From Larix sibirica (taxonomy: Eukaryota > Streptophyta > Pinopsida > Pinales > Pinaceae): a stretch of 21,125 nucleotides of DNA. Position 1 is the first letter of the stretch; the number at the start of each line of letters is the position of its first letter. Below are positions 10,833-19,635 of this stretch, one piece after another. A model generated the notes under the pieces. It was not told the DNA's origin and did no database searches. It worked only from the letters and a program-made list of their open reading frames with translations. Position numbers and translations under genes: made by a program. The stretch covers positions 1-21,125 of the forward strand of contig NWUY0300051140.1 in the NCBI GenBank assembly GCA_004151065.3. The letters run 5' to 3'.

Positions 10833-11510
10833 TGTTGCATTGATCGTATAATTTTTATCATTTCTTTTATAAATTCTACTTATAAATTCTACAAAAGAAT
10901 TTCTCTCTTTCGGTGCAAATACATATCAATGTATAAGAAGTTTGTTGGTTAATTGTTCTCAGAAAATTTTACATGTTCTCCTCAATTCTGTATTGAAATT
11001 TTTTTTAAAAAATGAACAATCACTGTATTAAAAAGAAAATGTAGAAACCAAAGAGAATTTGTTGCATTGGTGATACCATTTTTATTATTTCTTTTATAAA
11101 CAGTTACAAACGAATTTCTCTCTTTTGGTGCAGATACATATGAGGTTTATTAGTTAATTGTTCTCTGAAAATTTTACATGTTAATGTCAGAAATTTTTGC
11201 TGTTGTCTGAAATTTTGTATTGGAAAAAATAAAATAAAAACTAACAATGACTGCACTAAAAAGTGAAATCTTAAAAAGAAAATGTAGAAACAGACCATCT
11301 GTTCCATTGTACAATTTTTATCATTTCTTTCATAAACTTTATAAAAGAATTTTTCTATTTTAGTGTAGATACATATAAGTTTATTCGTTAATTGTTCTCT
11401 AAAATTTTACATATTATTGTCAAAAATTCTATATTGGAAAAATTAAAAATGAACAATCACTGCACTAAAAAGTGAAATCTTAAAAAGAAAATGTAGAAAC
11501 AAAAACAATC
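10833..11510. repeat. Three-copy ~230-bp tandem repeat just downstream of the WRKY gene
   Basis: Copies open with gttgcattg or gttccattg at 10833, 11061 and 11301 (periods 228 and 240; the last copy is about 210 bp). Shared blocks in order are tttttat(c)atttctttt, gaatttctctctttt, agatacatat, ttaattgttctc, attttacat, ctgcactaaaaag and aaagaaaatgtagaaac. Small insertions and deletions separate the copies. A minus-strand ORF at 11104-11307 lies entirely in repeat DNA and is probably chance. Confidence 0.85.
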
Positions 11511-11526
11511 AGAATTATGAGCTTAA

Positions 11527-11688
11527 ATAGATGGTGTTAATTGTCTTTTATATCATATTAAGATGACATTGACACTTTGAATAGATGGTGTTAATTGTCT
11601 TTTATATCATATCAAGATGACATTGACACTTTGAATAGATGGTGTTAATTGTCTTTTATATCATATTAAGATGACATTGACACTTTGC
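11527..11688. repeat. Three near-identical 54-bp tandem copies
   Basis: The unit beginning atagatggtgttaattg starts at 11527, 11581 and 11635, exactly 54 bp apart. The only difference I see is one T/C change in copy 2 (atattaag versus atatcaag). Such high identity suggests recent expansion. Confidence 0.95.
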
Positions 11689-11869
11689 TAGTATATCTAT
11701 ATATATTATAGAGAAGAATCTCCCTTGCTGGGGCAATCAGATTAGCACTCAGGGTTTTCAGGAAGTCATAGTTCATCCACAAATAACGTGGCAGCCAATC
11801 TACTGGTTTTGGATAGTCTAGAAATAATGCGGCATCAAATTCACCAGTAACTGTTTGAACCCAAAGCAA
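11666..11869 (-). CDS. Unrecognised short ORF, possible gene fragment (67 codons)
   Basis: The first 50 or so residues, encoded roughly at 11715-11869, look protein-like, with Trp, Pro and Asp well represented (for example WLPRYLWMNYDF). This segment is clearly richer in G+C than the A+T-rich flanks. The C-terminal part runs into TA-rich DNA and the 54-bp repeat, so it is probably not genuine. I do not recognise the family. It could be one exon of an older gene, a retroelement piece or a captured fragment. No start context, neighbouring exon or partner is visible, and the stretch beyond 11875 is TA-rich. Confidence 0.3.
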   Translation of the reverse strand: MLWVQTVTGEFDAALFLDYPKPVDWLPRYLWMNYDFLKTLSANLIAPAREILLYNIYRYTSKVSMSS

Positions 11870-11879
11870 GCTTGATTAT

Positions 11880-12480
11880 ATATATATATATGAATAGAAG
11901 ATAGATCTTATAAAATTCTGTTATATTGTAGATATGAATAAAAATTATAAAATTTTGTTTGATTTAAAATATATATATAATTTATATATTTGATTAACAA
12001 TTCATATTATTAAATAATTTAGTAGATCTATTTTCACTTTAAATTTATCAATCATGCAGAGAGCTCAAATCCCCAAGTGTATTTGTTTTTATCATTTAAA
12101 ATAGATTTAGGTTGATTATAATTTCATTAGACTTTACAGAATCAAAGTTAATAGAAATTATTATTCACATTATATACAAAATGTAAAATTACAATTTCAT
12201 TAATGTTAAAATATTTATTTTACAATTAAACAATATTTTTTAAATAGTATTTTTATTTATGTATAAGTTTGGTATATTTTTTTTGTTTTTTCTTAAATTA
12301 GGTTTTATATTTAGTATATATATCAAATCTTTCATTTTCATCTATAAAGATATATTCTTTATCTTGTAAATTTATATTTGATTAACATATAGTTTATATT
12401 TATATTTGATTAACATATATAGTATTTTTTTCAGAGGAAAACATACTTTTGTTATTTCTTCCAAATAAAAAAGTACATGT
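11880..12480. other. A+T-rich stretch without genes
   Basis: Very A+T-rich DNA with TA dinucleotide runs (11875-11890 and 11970-11985) and a local direct repeat of tttatatttgattaacatat near 12365-12420. No coding or RNA feature was recognised on either strand. Confidence 0.6.
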
Positions 12481-12689
12481 CATTAGTCTAGGCACTTAAC
12501 ACAGGACTCTATATCATCTTCAGTTACATTACCATTATCAAAAAAACATAAGCTAAGTAGCCTTATGCAGTTCACAGTCTTACATTAAGTGCTATCCACC
12601 AACAAAAACAAAAAAAAACTAGAAAACTTCTAATTTGCAATCTAGCATAGGAAATAGAACCAGATTGTGCACATAAACCATCAACCCAT

Positions 12690-13090
12690 TCTTCCCAGAA
12701 AAGTACCCTAGCTCTCCATCTAGTGCTTCTTTTGACAGTGAGTCTGCAACATCATTATTTTCTCTATATACGTGGACAATAGAGAGATCAAAAAAACTGT
12801 TCAGCAAAAAAGAAATGCTATTGCACCAATGGTAAAGAAGAGTATTTTCCAGATTGGCTTGTAGACTTTGAGAGAATCAATACCACAGATAGCAGCTACC
12901 TTTAAGACACCCCATAATCCCAGAAATTCAGCTTTCTTATTTGTGGCCACACCACAAGCAAGTAGAAATTTCAGTAAGTAATCCAAACTGCACCTGATCG
13001 TAATGCAGCACCACCCTTATGTTCAGAACTAGCATCATCAAAAAAGCCTATAGCTTTTCCAGGTTCCATAGGGATGTCAAGTTTCTTTTT
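12690..13090 (-). pseudogene. Degenerate RNase H domain (plant retroelement type), broken across three frames
   Basis: In life this domain cleaves the RNA strand of RNA-DNA hybrids during retroelement replication. On the minus strand three segments follow in order but in different frames. The first, about 13090-12990, contains GFFDDASSEHKGG, matching the first catalytic Asp strand. The second, about 12968-12861, contains GVATNKKAEFLGLWGVLK, matching the GT-N-KAE-LW helix with its catalytic Glu. The third, about 12789-12700, contains VHVYRENNDVADSLSKEAL, the usual HVYRE-N-AD-LSK-AL end with the last catalytic Asp at 12742-12744. The expected GDS motif after 'SLKVY' is absent, so a short deletion probably removed it. 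The pattern resembles the RVT_3-type RNase H domains of plant LINE-like elements. Reverse transcriptase upstream (13.1 kb and beyond) was not recognised. Confidence 0.75.
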
Positions 13091-13099
13091 ATGAATATT

Positions 13100-14345
13100 C
13101 TGTTTAATCCTCGACATATTGTATTACTAGCGCAGCCACTTATATTAGCTACCAAATATTTTTTATATTCATTTTTTGCAATGTAGGAAAAACATTCGTA
13201 CTAATCCACCCCAAATTCTAAAATAAAAACACTTATCTGTACAATTACAAGATCCAACTTAAAATTTTTCAAAACGATTTTGGGAAAATAGAAGCACATT
13301 CAAAACTGATGGTACCTTGTTTGTATTTTAGTGCTGGTTGAATCATATATCACCTAATTATGGTAGATTTCTGCTATTATCAATTAGTCAATCAGCAGCA
13401 TCCTGGAGCCCATTTCGTTCTAACTAAAATACTATTCTTCGTTTGGTCGCTGCATATTTATTCTCTTCACTGTAAAAGAACCCCCACGGATTGAAGCATT
13501 CCGTTAGTTAATTCATTTGGAATAGCTCGGAATTGCAACCATTCGTCAATTCATTTGGAATAGCTCGGAATTGCTACCATTCGTCAACTTTCCTTGATGA
13601 TGAATTCTAGAGAAACGCGCTTTACATGAAATCGATAGACAACCATTTTAAAATGATCGAAGTTAAATACAATTCTGTCCTAAAAATATAATGAGTTGCA
13701 GAAGAAACATATGTAGAATTCTCAGAAGACTTATTATCAACAAGATAAATTTCTGAAGTAACATGTGTGTTATGTTTCTTAACAAAAAGGGGATACTCTC
13801 CAAGTATTATGCTTAATATATATTACATTTAGTAAATATACTGACAATACACATTATTATATATTCTATATAAACTGATCCTCAATATACATAACCTGAT
13901 GGGCATTGTGTTTTGACACTATTTTAGGGGAATGTAAATAATTTTTTTAACCCTCAAACTATTTACAAAAAAATATATTCCTATCGGCCTGGAACAAACT
14001 CTGCAAACTCTCTATACAACATGGATTTGTATTACTATTCCCCTCACAAAAAACTAGTTGTCATTATCAATGCGGGGGCAACTAACAGTGTCCTTGCAAA
14101 CAGAAAATAATTACTGTACTTCAGTCACCATTCCTCATGGCTACCCTGTTCAATGTTACAGTTGGGAATATCAATAATCCCTACAGAATTACCTTTAATC
14201 TTATAAAAGGAAAACAATATGAAACATAATCTTGAGTGAAAGACTGACCAGTCATAAACCGCAGAGTTTCTGGGTTCTAGTTTTGGGGATTTCGACCGTT
14301 CTTCCCAATCAGGTTTCCGTGCATTAAATAGAATAAAACTGGTTA
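13100..14345. other. Intergenic stretch, no gene recognised
   Basis: A+T-rich with no convincing ORF. It includes a two-copy 38-bp direct repeat, listed separately. A minus-strand ORF at 14125-14427 owes part of its length to the 48-bp duplication at its 5' end and shows no known domain. Confidence 0.5.
13511..13586. repeat. Two-copy 38-bp tandem duplication
   Basis: The unit beginning attcatttggaatagctcgg starts at 13511 and 13549. The two copies are nearly identical, differing at one base seen by eye (gcaacc versus gctacc). Confidence 0.9.
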
Positions 14346-14441
14346 TCAACCTGTATGTAACCTCCACCACGCGTCGAACGCCAGCTAACGACATCAACCC
14401 GTATGTAACCTCCACGATGCCAGCCAACCAGGCGGCATAAA
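14346..14441. repeat. Two-copy 48-bp duplication with raised G+C
   Basis: The unit beginning tcaacctgtatgtaacctcc (second copy tcaacccgtatgtaacctcc) starts at 14346 and 14394. The copies then diverge around ccacgcgtcgaacgccagc and ccacgatgccagcc. The region is CG-rich compared with its surroundings. Confidence 0.8.
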
Positions 14442-14695
14442 CCCCACAACTGTAGATAACAGACTGTGAAACCGGGAGCTGTACAAGGGTTAATCAAAAC
14501 GTCTCAAATGGAATTGGGTAGAGCAATTTTTGCCAAAATTGTAATTTGAAGTGTCCATTATCTAATTTTGACCATCTAAATAGTTTTAAAATTAGATAAT
14601 TAGTCTAAAACAAACAATCCTAATTAAAAAAATTAAGAAAATGTGAAAATACCAATTTCCAGATAAAACAAGAACCCAACATGGCTTCCGCCAAA

Positions 14696-14801
14696 AAGCA
14701 TTGCCACCACCACGCGCCGGAGGTTGTAACAACCATTTGTTAAGGTAAAAGGCATTTCCTCCGCCATGCAACCTCAGGTTTGACAACTATTAGTTACCTT
14801 A
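14696..14801. repeat. Imperfect two-copy ~53-bp repeat
   Basis: Blocks at about 14696 (aagcattgccaccaccacgc) and 14749 (aggcatttcctccgccatgc) run in parallel through gaggttgtaacaacc / caggtttgacaac and end in gttaaggta / gttacctta. It is fairly degenerate. The minus-strand ORF at 14592-14786 spans it and is probably chance. Confidence 0.5.
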
Positions 14802-14898
14802 ACCTTTAGATGTTAAACAATACATTAGTTAAGCTTTAGTTTGTTGACTAGTACATACAAGTGTCATACCTCTCCTTCCCTTTCATCTAGAAGTTTTG

Positions 14899-14986
14899 GA
14901 GATCTCCTCCCACCAGGGAAGAAAGGTGGAAATAATAAGGCCGAGATCTCCTCCCGCCAGGGAAGAAAGGTGGAAATAATAAGGCC
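14899..14986. repeat. Two-copy 44-bp tandem duplication
   Basis: The unit beginning gagatctcctccc starts at 14899 and 14943 and runs through ccagggaagaaaggtgg to aataataaggcc. One A/G difference (cccacc versus cccgcc) was seen. A long run of att and taa words follows to about 15090. Confidence 0.95.
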
Positions 14987-14989
14987 TAT

Positions 14990-15660
14990 CAATGTAATTA
15001 ATATTTATTATTATTATTAATGTAATTATTATTATTTGTTATAATAAATATTATATATTTAATATTTAGTATTATTATTAATGTTGAGTTGAGTAAATGA
15101 AGGAATATATTTTATACTATGTATTTAGTATAATTCATAAAAACTCTCATGTTTTAAATGATGCTGTGAGATGTTGGTTGCATTAATATTATATTTCTTT
15201 CTAAATAAAATTTCAAAATCATGGTGAATATAAAAGCATTAACTACATATTAAAAATTCCATTCAAAGATCAAGGCTTAACATTTATGTAAGATATAAGA
15301 AAATGGTAGGCATTCACTCTTGGAAATTCTATGAGAGCTTGCTCTTTAATTAACCTATCTCTGTAGAACATGTCTCTTGTGGTCCATTATATTTCTTAGT
15401 AACTTGTAGATCCAAGTATTTGTCCTCATGGTATTCCTTTATTCATTGTTGGAACCCACAGTAATATGGGGTTAATGGGTATTATACACTTTTACCTTAT
15501 TTTACTTCATTAATTATGTAACATTATTAAATTTAAGTATTCATCAACATCAAACACAATACGCAGTTCATCTTTATATTGAAACTCAATTTAGTAAATT
15601 GATAAAAACATAGATTACACTAATTAGCAGGAGAACCCACTCACAGATTTTGTAGATATC
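14990..15660. other. A+T-rich intergenic stretch
   Basis: Contains ATT/TAA-rich simple sequence at 15000-15085 and otherwise no gene, RNA or clear repeat. A TGTTGGAACCCA word at 15447 resembles the start of some copia LTRs, but no partner repeat is visible. Confidence 0.5.
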
Positions 15661-15670
15661 AACTAATAAA

Positions 15671-15866
15671 GACACCAATCCCTCTTATGAGCACCAATTC
15701 ATTCGGCACCAACCTGTTTAAGGGACTAGGATACCAATCTTCTTATGAACACCAACTCATAAACCAAGCACCAACCTACCAAATGGATGAGGACACCAAA
15801 CCTCTTAAGCACCAACTCAATTTGCAGGCACCAACCTATCAAGTGAATGAGGACACCAATCCAAAG
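15671..15866. repeat. 60-bp minisatellite, about 3.3 copies
   Basis: Units opening with ga(c/t)accaa start at 15671, 15730, 15792 and 15852 (spacings 59, 62 and 60 bp). Shared words are cctctta(t/a)g, caccaa(c/t)tca and gcaccaacct. Copies 2 to 4 keep a period close to a multiple of three within the ORF at 15687-15932. Confidence 0.85.
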
Positions 15867-15932
15867 CAAGCAAAAACCTTCTCTCCTAAGCAAGTCATCC
15901 TGCCTCCCTCAAGTAAAAGTGATTCAGAATAA
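15687..15932 (+). CDS. Hypothetical repeat-containing ORF (81 codons)
   Basis: The frame is open from 15624 and the first ATG is at 15687. The peptide contains two clear 20-residue repeats sharing QAPTYQ then EDT, each preceded by a HQL motif, and ends in a Ser/Lys/Pro-rich tail before TAA. It is rich in Gln, Asn and Thr. I know no family with this repeat. The open frame may simply follow from the 60-bp period. No promoter, splice partner or homologous copy is visible here. Confidence 0.25.
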   Translation: MSTNSFGTNLFKGLGYQSSYEHQLINQAPTYQMDEDTKPLKHQLNLQAPTYQVNEDTNPKQAKTFSPKQVILPPSSKSDSE

Positions 15933-18209
15933 ATTCCCTTACAGTTTCTTTACTACAGTCCTCAGGTTATGTTCCATATTTATCCAAATAGTCATCTCAA
16001 TACCAACCTCTTCTGCACACAATCATTATTTTTCTCATACATCTTAGTCTATCTTAAATTAACATAGTCCTGTAGTTGCCATAGAATCATCAAGGCTTCT
16101 TTTTGTTCTTGTAGCTTCCATTGTTCATAAAATATTTCTTGTAGCTATTGAATTTGAACATCCATCCTGTAGCCATCACAATGTAATTCCTCTTCATTTG
16201 AACATCACTAGTGTATCTATCACAATGTTGTCCCTCTTCATTTCTTCAAATCCCAAATCAAGCTCTCATTAATCTGATTGGAAAACCTAGACAAATGATT
16301 GAGATCCTAAGAATGCACATGCTCTATTCTCTCATATTTCCTATAGCTCGAATTCATTTTCTTCAAACCAAGACCTGATTTCAGATCTATGTTCACATTT
16401 TATCTCACACTCTCATTGAAGCTAGGCTCACATCAAACCTAGAAAAATATATTTTTGATTATCTTCAACTTTTATCTTCTCTTCATACCTTAGAGCTCCA
16501 TCACCCACTACTCCCGAATCTTCAAATCAATTATTATTTTTATATGTTCTTCATGGGGTCTTGACCGCACTTGTGGACCCATCATAATGGAGCTTACGTG
16601 TGTATTTGAGATCAACATAAAAACAAAAAACATCATTCTTTTGATTTATAGGGTCAACTAGTGATTTGTGATAGGAGTTCCTAATACATCAGTTTAGTCA
16701 CCCAAACAATTTTTTGAATCATATCATGTTTGAGATTGAAGGATTTCATGACTAAAAGCATGAAGTCACCCTTTGGAAATTCAATATCTTGCTATGCGCT
16801 ATTTAACAAATTGCTTGACCAATCATTCCTGCTACATCAGTACCAGAATTGTTGTAGGTCTTGGTACTGGAATTCCTATAAGTGTTGGTACCGAAATTCC
16901 TGGAGGTGGGATGCTCTCCTTGATTGTAAATTCCTTTTGTGAATATCTCTTCTTTCTGACAATTCTCTCCATTTGATTTTGTTGACTCCCCTTTTCTTTT
17001 TTCCACATCTTTGCATTGACCCTTCTTGCTGTGTCCCTCCCCCTAAATTCAAGATTTTTTCTAGTATGCAATCCTTCTTATCTCTGACACTCTTTCTTAA
17101 TTATTCTCCCATCAGAGGTCTATCAACTTGGAACATCCAACCATATATTTTAGCCATGTAACATTATAATTATATTCCAACTTTAGACTTTACCATCTCT
17201 CTTTCAATGCATGCTACATGACCACAGATTCAAGTGTCTTATTTTATTGCAAACTCAAGATTTACATGAAGTCTTCCACACTAGGGTTTTGTAGTTGTCT
17301 GAAAAGAAATGTTGCCGATATACAAGTTTGTTTCACCCATTGCCATATATTCTTCAAAATACACAGATTTCACCACTTAATTGATCCTTTTGCTACCATG
17401 ATTGCATTATATAATATTTGTATGCCCTATGCAATTAAATGCTATGGAAACTCTTCATCATCATGTGATATGATTCCAATTTTTATTACATCTATCAATA
17501 GAAGTTTTTACTAGCATCTTTCTTACTCTACATGAGGCATTACTAAAATAGGATTGAAGTCATAGGACAGGTTGTCACATATCTTTGAACATTACCAACT
17601 ATAGGGTTGTTATAGAATCTGTGTTTGTGTGTGTGGGATTTAGAGTTGCATAGCTTTCTCATGCAAAAGGAAGATGCCCAGGATTTCATGCACTATGTTG
17701 CTTCCATAAAATCACTTCAAGTTTCTTATAGAACACTCAAAATATCCCCGAGAGTTGAGAGGACACTTTTGAAAAAGGATAGAAATGTGCTCTCAAACTT
17801 CTTCAAAGAGTCATGTTGTAAGTCTACTACCAAAATCTACCAAGATTGAACCCTTTTGATGTTGATATGGTCTCCTCATAAATTGTGTCCTTAATCAACT
17901 CTAAAATATCCCTCAATGAGCTTTAAAATTGTCACAATCGAGCCTTGAAAATATCCTTCTACATGTTGAATAATTATGGTCTAGGATTTTCAAAATGTTA
18001 CTTCAACTAGACCAATAGAGAATAAGCATGGCCTCATGTAAGTTAATGTGTTCTTTACTGTCTGATATAGATAAACAAGTTTTGGTCACATGCTCAATCT
18101 CTTATTATGAGGAACACAACTATGACATAGGCTTTGTGCATAATCCTTATTATCCTTCAAAATTTGTTGTCTATCTATCCAAAAATATGCCTTCAAAGGA
18201 TTCTTCAAA
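15933..18209. other. Long stretch without a recognised gene
   Basis: Several short ORFs occur on both strands (for example 17218-17514 and 17625-17849 on plus, 16832-17071 on minus), but none has a recognisable domain or supporting context. Local features are a 24-bp repeat at 16838-16910 and loose repeats of 'atcacaatgt' with 'cctcttcattt' near 16175-16240. It may be decayed retroelement DNA linked to the gag remnant to the right, but I could not identify integrase or reverse transcriptase motifs on either strand. Confidence 0.45.
16838..16910. repeat. Three-copy ~24-bp minisatellite
   Basis: Units beginning with agtaccag, ggtactgg and ggtaccga start at about 16839, 16863 and 16887 and share aatt(g/c)(t/c)t and gg or gt ends. 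The period is 24 bp, so the minus-strand ORF at 16832-17071 carries a corresponding 8-residue Pro/Val/Ile-rich pattern. Confidence 0.7.
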
Positions 18210-18839
18210 TCAACACTTCAAGTTTTCTCTCATGTTGTCATGGGTAGCACTTACAAGTGTGCTAACATATCCTTTACTTATGCTCACAAAAATGTTCTTA
18301 AAATGATCTTGAGATCTGTGCACAAAAATATCCTCTAACCCTAGTGGCCATTCCCTCATGCCTAACCGGAATTTCCTTATCCATGGAAGGCATTGTGTAC
18401 ATCTCTCCATAAGTGGCAAGCATTTATAAATGCATGGTGGGAATTTCCCATGCCTTGCAGCCATTCTCTCATGGCCTGCAGGAATTCTCTCATGGTATGT
18501 GGGAATTTTTTTTTTGTGGGCATTTTCAATGCATTGGCGAGCATTGGCAAGCATTGGCAGAAATTTAGGTGCATTGGCTAGCATTTTAAGTGCATTAGCG
18601 GGCATTTTTGGGCATTTAAATTGGGTTGGTGGGCATATTCTTAGCTTGGATGGCATTTTCCTCTTAGCTTGGAGGGAATTTTGCTTCTTCATTCTAGTCT
18701 TCTTCTTCATGCATGTTATCAATAACACAACATATTCATTCTCTTTTGTTGTTTTGAGGTCTCCTTTCTTTGAAATTGAATCAACTTCTACATCTTCTTG
18801 GTTTTTATTTTGCATTATAATACTCAACTCTTCCTCCAC
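18210..18839 (-). CDS. Hypothetical 209-codon ORF over a minisatellite, probably not a real gene
   Basis: This is the longest uninterrupted ORF in the window. Its N-terminal third is Lys/Glu/Met-rich and low in complexity. The middle encodes ANA-type repeats from the gcattggc minisatellite, then HERIPAGHER/HERMAARHGK repeats from ctctcatgg words. The C-terminal part shows no known domain. It lies on the same strand as the gag remnant and downstream of it, where pol would be expected, but shows no integrase or reverse transcriptase motif. A plus-strand ORF (18430-18990) overlaps it, so repeat structure alone may keep both strands open. Confidence 0.2.
   Translation of the reverse strand: MEEELSIIMQNKNQEDVEVDSISKKGDLKTTKENEYVVLLITCMKKKTRMKKQNSLQAKRKMPSKLRICPPTQFKCPKMPANALKMLANAPKFLPMLANARQCIENAHKKKIPTYHERIPAGHERMAARHGKFPPCIYKCLPLMERCTQCLPWIRKFRLGMREWPLGLEDIFVHRSQDHFKNIFVSISKGYVSTLVSATHDNMRENLKC
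18330..18640. repeat. Minisatellite cluster (gcattggc and ctctcatgg words)
   Basis: Three decamers of the form gcattggc followed by two purines lie head to tail at 18531, 18541 and 18551. Degenerate versions follow at 18571, 18581, 18592 and 18602. To the left, at about 18453-18510, the word attctctcatgg recurs in a roughly 23-bp period, with weaker relatives near 18345-18385. Confidence 0.75.
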
Positions 18840-18849
18840 ATCTTATTGG

Positions 18850-19235
18850 AGACTACCTTCTTCACTCAGGTCTGAAGTTTCTTTACCTTCCTCACAATTC
18901 TTTTGTTTATTTAACTATTCCTCTTCCTTGCCATCAGATTGGATGAACTCTGTTCACAAGTCCAATCAAATTATGTTGTTCCTAATTTGATTTTATAGCT
19001 ACTATTTTTCAATGTCCACAATAGAATTTTTTTTACCAAAAAAAAAAATCTCTAATCATATATCCTTTTGTGTAGTGCTCTTGTTCTCTTGAATGTCAAT
19101 TCGTTCATCCAAGACTAGGCCCTTTCATCTTCTATATTCTTCTGATCTCAAGAATGCCAAAAATCCCCTATCCTCTCTTAAATTCAACTTACCGTATTCA
19201 CCAAAATCTACCTCATCCTCTATGAGGTCTATAGA
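18850..19235. other. Stretch between ORF and retroelement remnant, nothing recognised
   Basis: No gene or clear repeat. Short open stretches on the minus strand are rich in Glu, Asp and Lys and interrupted by stops. They may be decayed retroelement sequence, but no motif supports that. Confidence 0.4.
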
Positions 19236-19298
19236 ATCAAATTTTTAAAGGCTAAGAGAATTGACTTTTAAATCCTTGATATACAAGGCATCGTCTAC
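19236..19298 (-). pseudogene. Probable copia protease/pre-integrase junction remnant
   Basis: The minus-strand reading DALYIKDLKVNSLSL, then a TAA (19245-19247), then KFD fits the conserved junction of copia polyproteins, where a VLYV-LK-NLLS-Q-D pattern follows the aspartic protease. It lies about 340 bp downstream of the last zinc knuckle on the same strand, as expected for copia gene order. A frame change separates it from the Asn/Glu-rich stretch just before it. The protease active-site DSG was not found. The match is short, so this is a tentative call. Confidence 0.4.
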
Positions 19299-19635
19299 TG
19301 TAGCTTTTCATTTTCTAGGTTGAATATGCCCTTTTATGTTATCTTGGCATAACAGTTAACCACGTCATCTTCTTTCTTTAATATAAGAAAAAATTAATTT
19401 TCTTATGTTGTGTAGTTTGAGAATACATCATCAACATTCAATTTTCCTTCATGGTTTTGTGCAATGAAGCCAATTCACATTCTTTCTCAGGAATTAATTC
19501 TAGTATTCTATTGACTTAAGCAATTTTTTCATCTTTATGTGTAAGGTTCTCATGCTCTTTCTGGATTTTCTCTTCATATTTTATTCTCCATACTTTTGTA
19601 TGTCCTTGCCTAAAATTTCTTGTCATGTTGATTCT

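Noticed and set aside
14125-14427. 100-codon minus-strand ORF
   Set aside because: Its first 30 or so codons are the two-copy 48-bp duplication and the rest shows no domain; no splice partner was found.
15447-15458. TGTTGGAACCCA as the start of a copia LTR
   Set aside because: No matching CA end, target duplication or second LTR was found in the window, so the word alone is not enough.
17625-17849. 74-codon plus-strand ORF resembling a soluble protein
   Set aside because: No known motif, no supporting neighbour and no repeat-independent evidence of coding.
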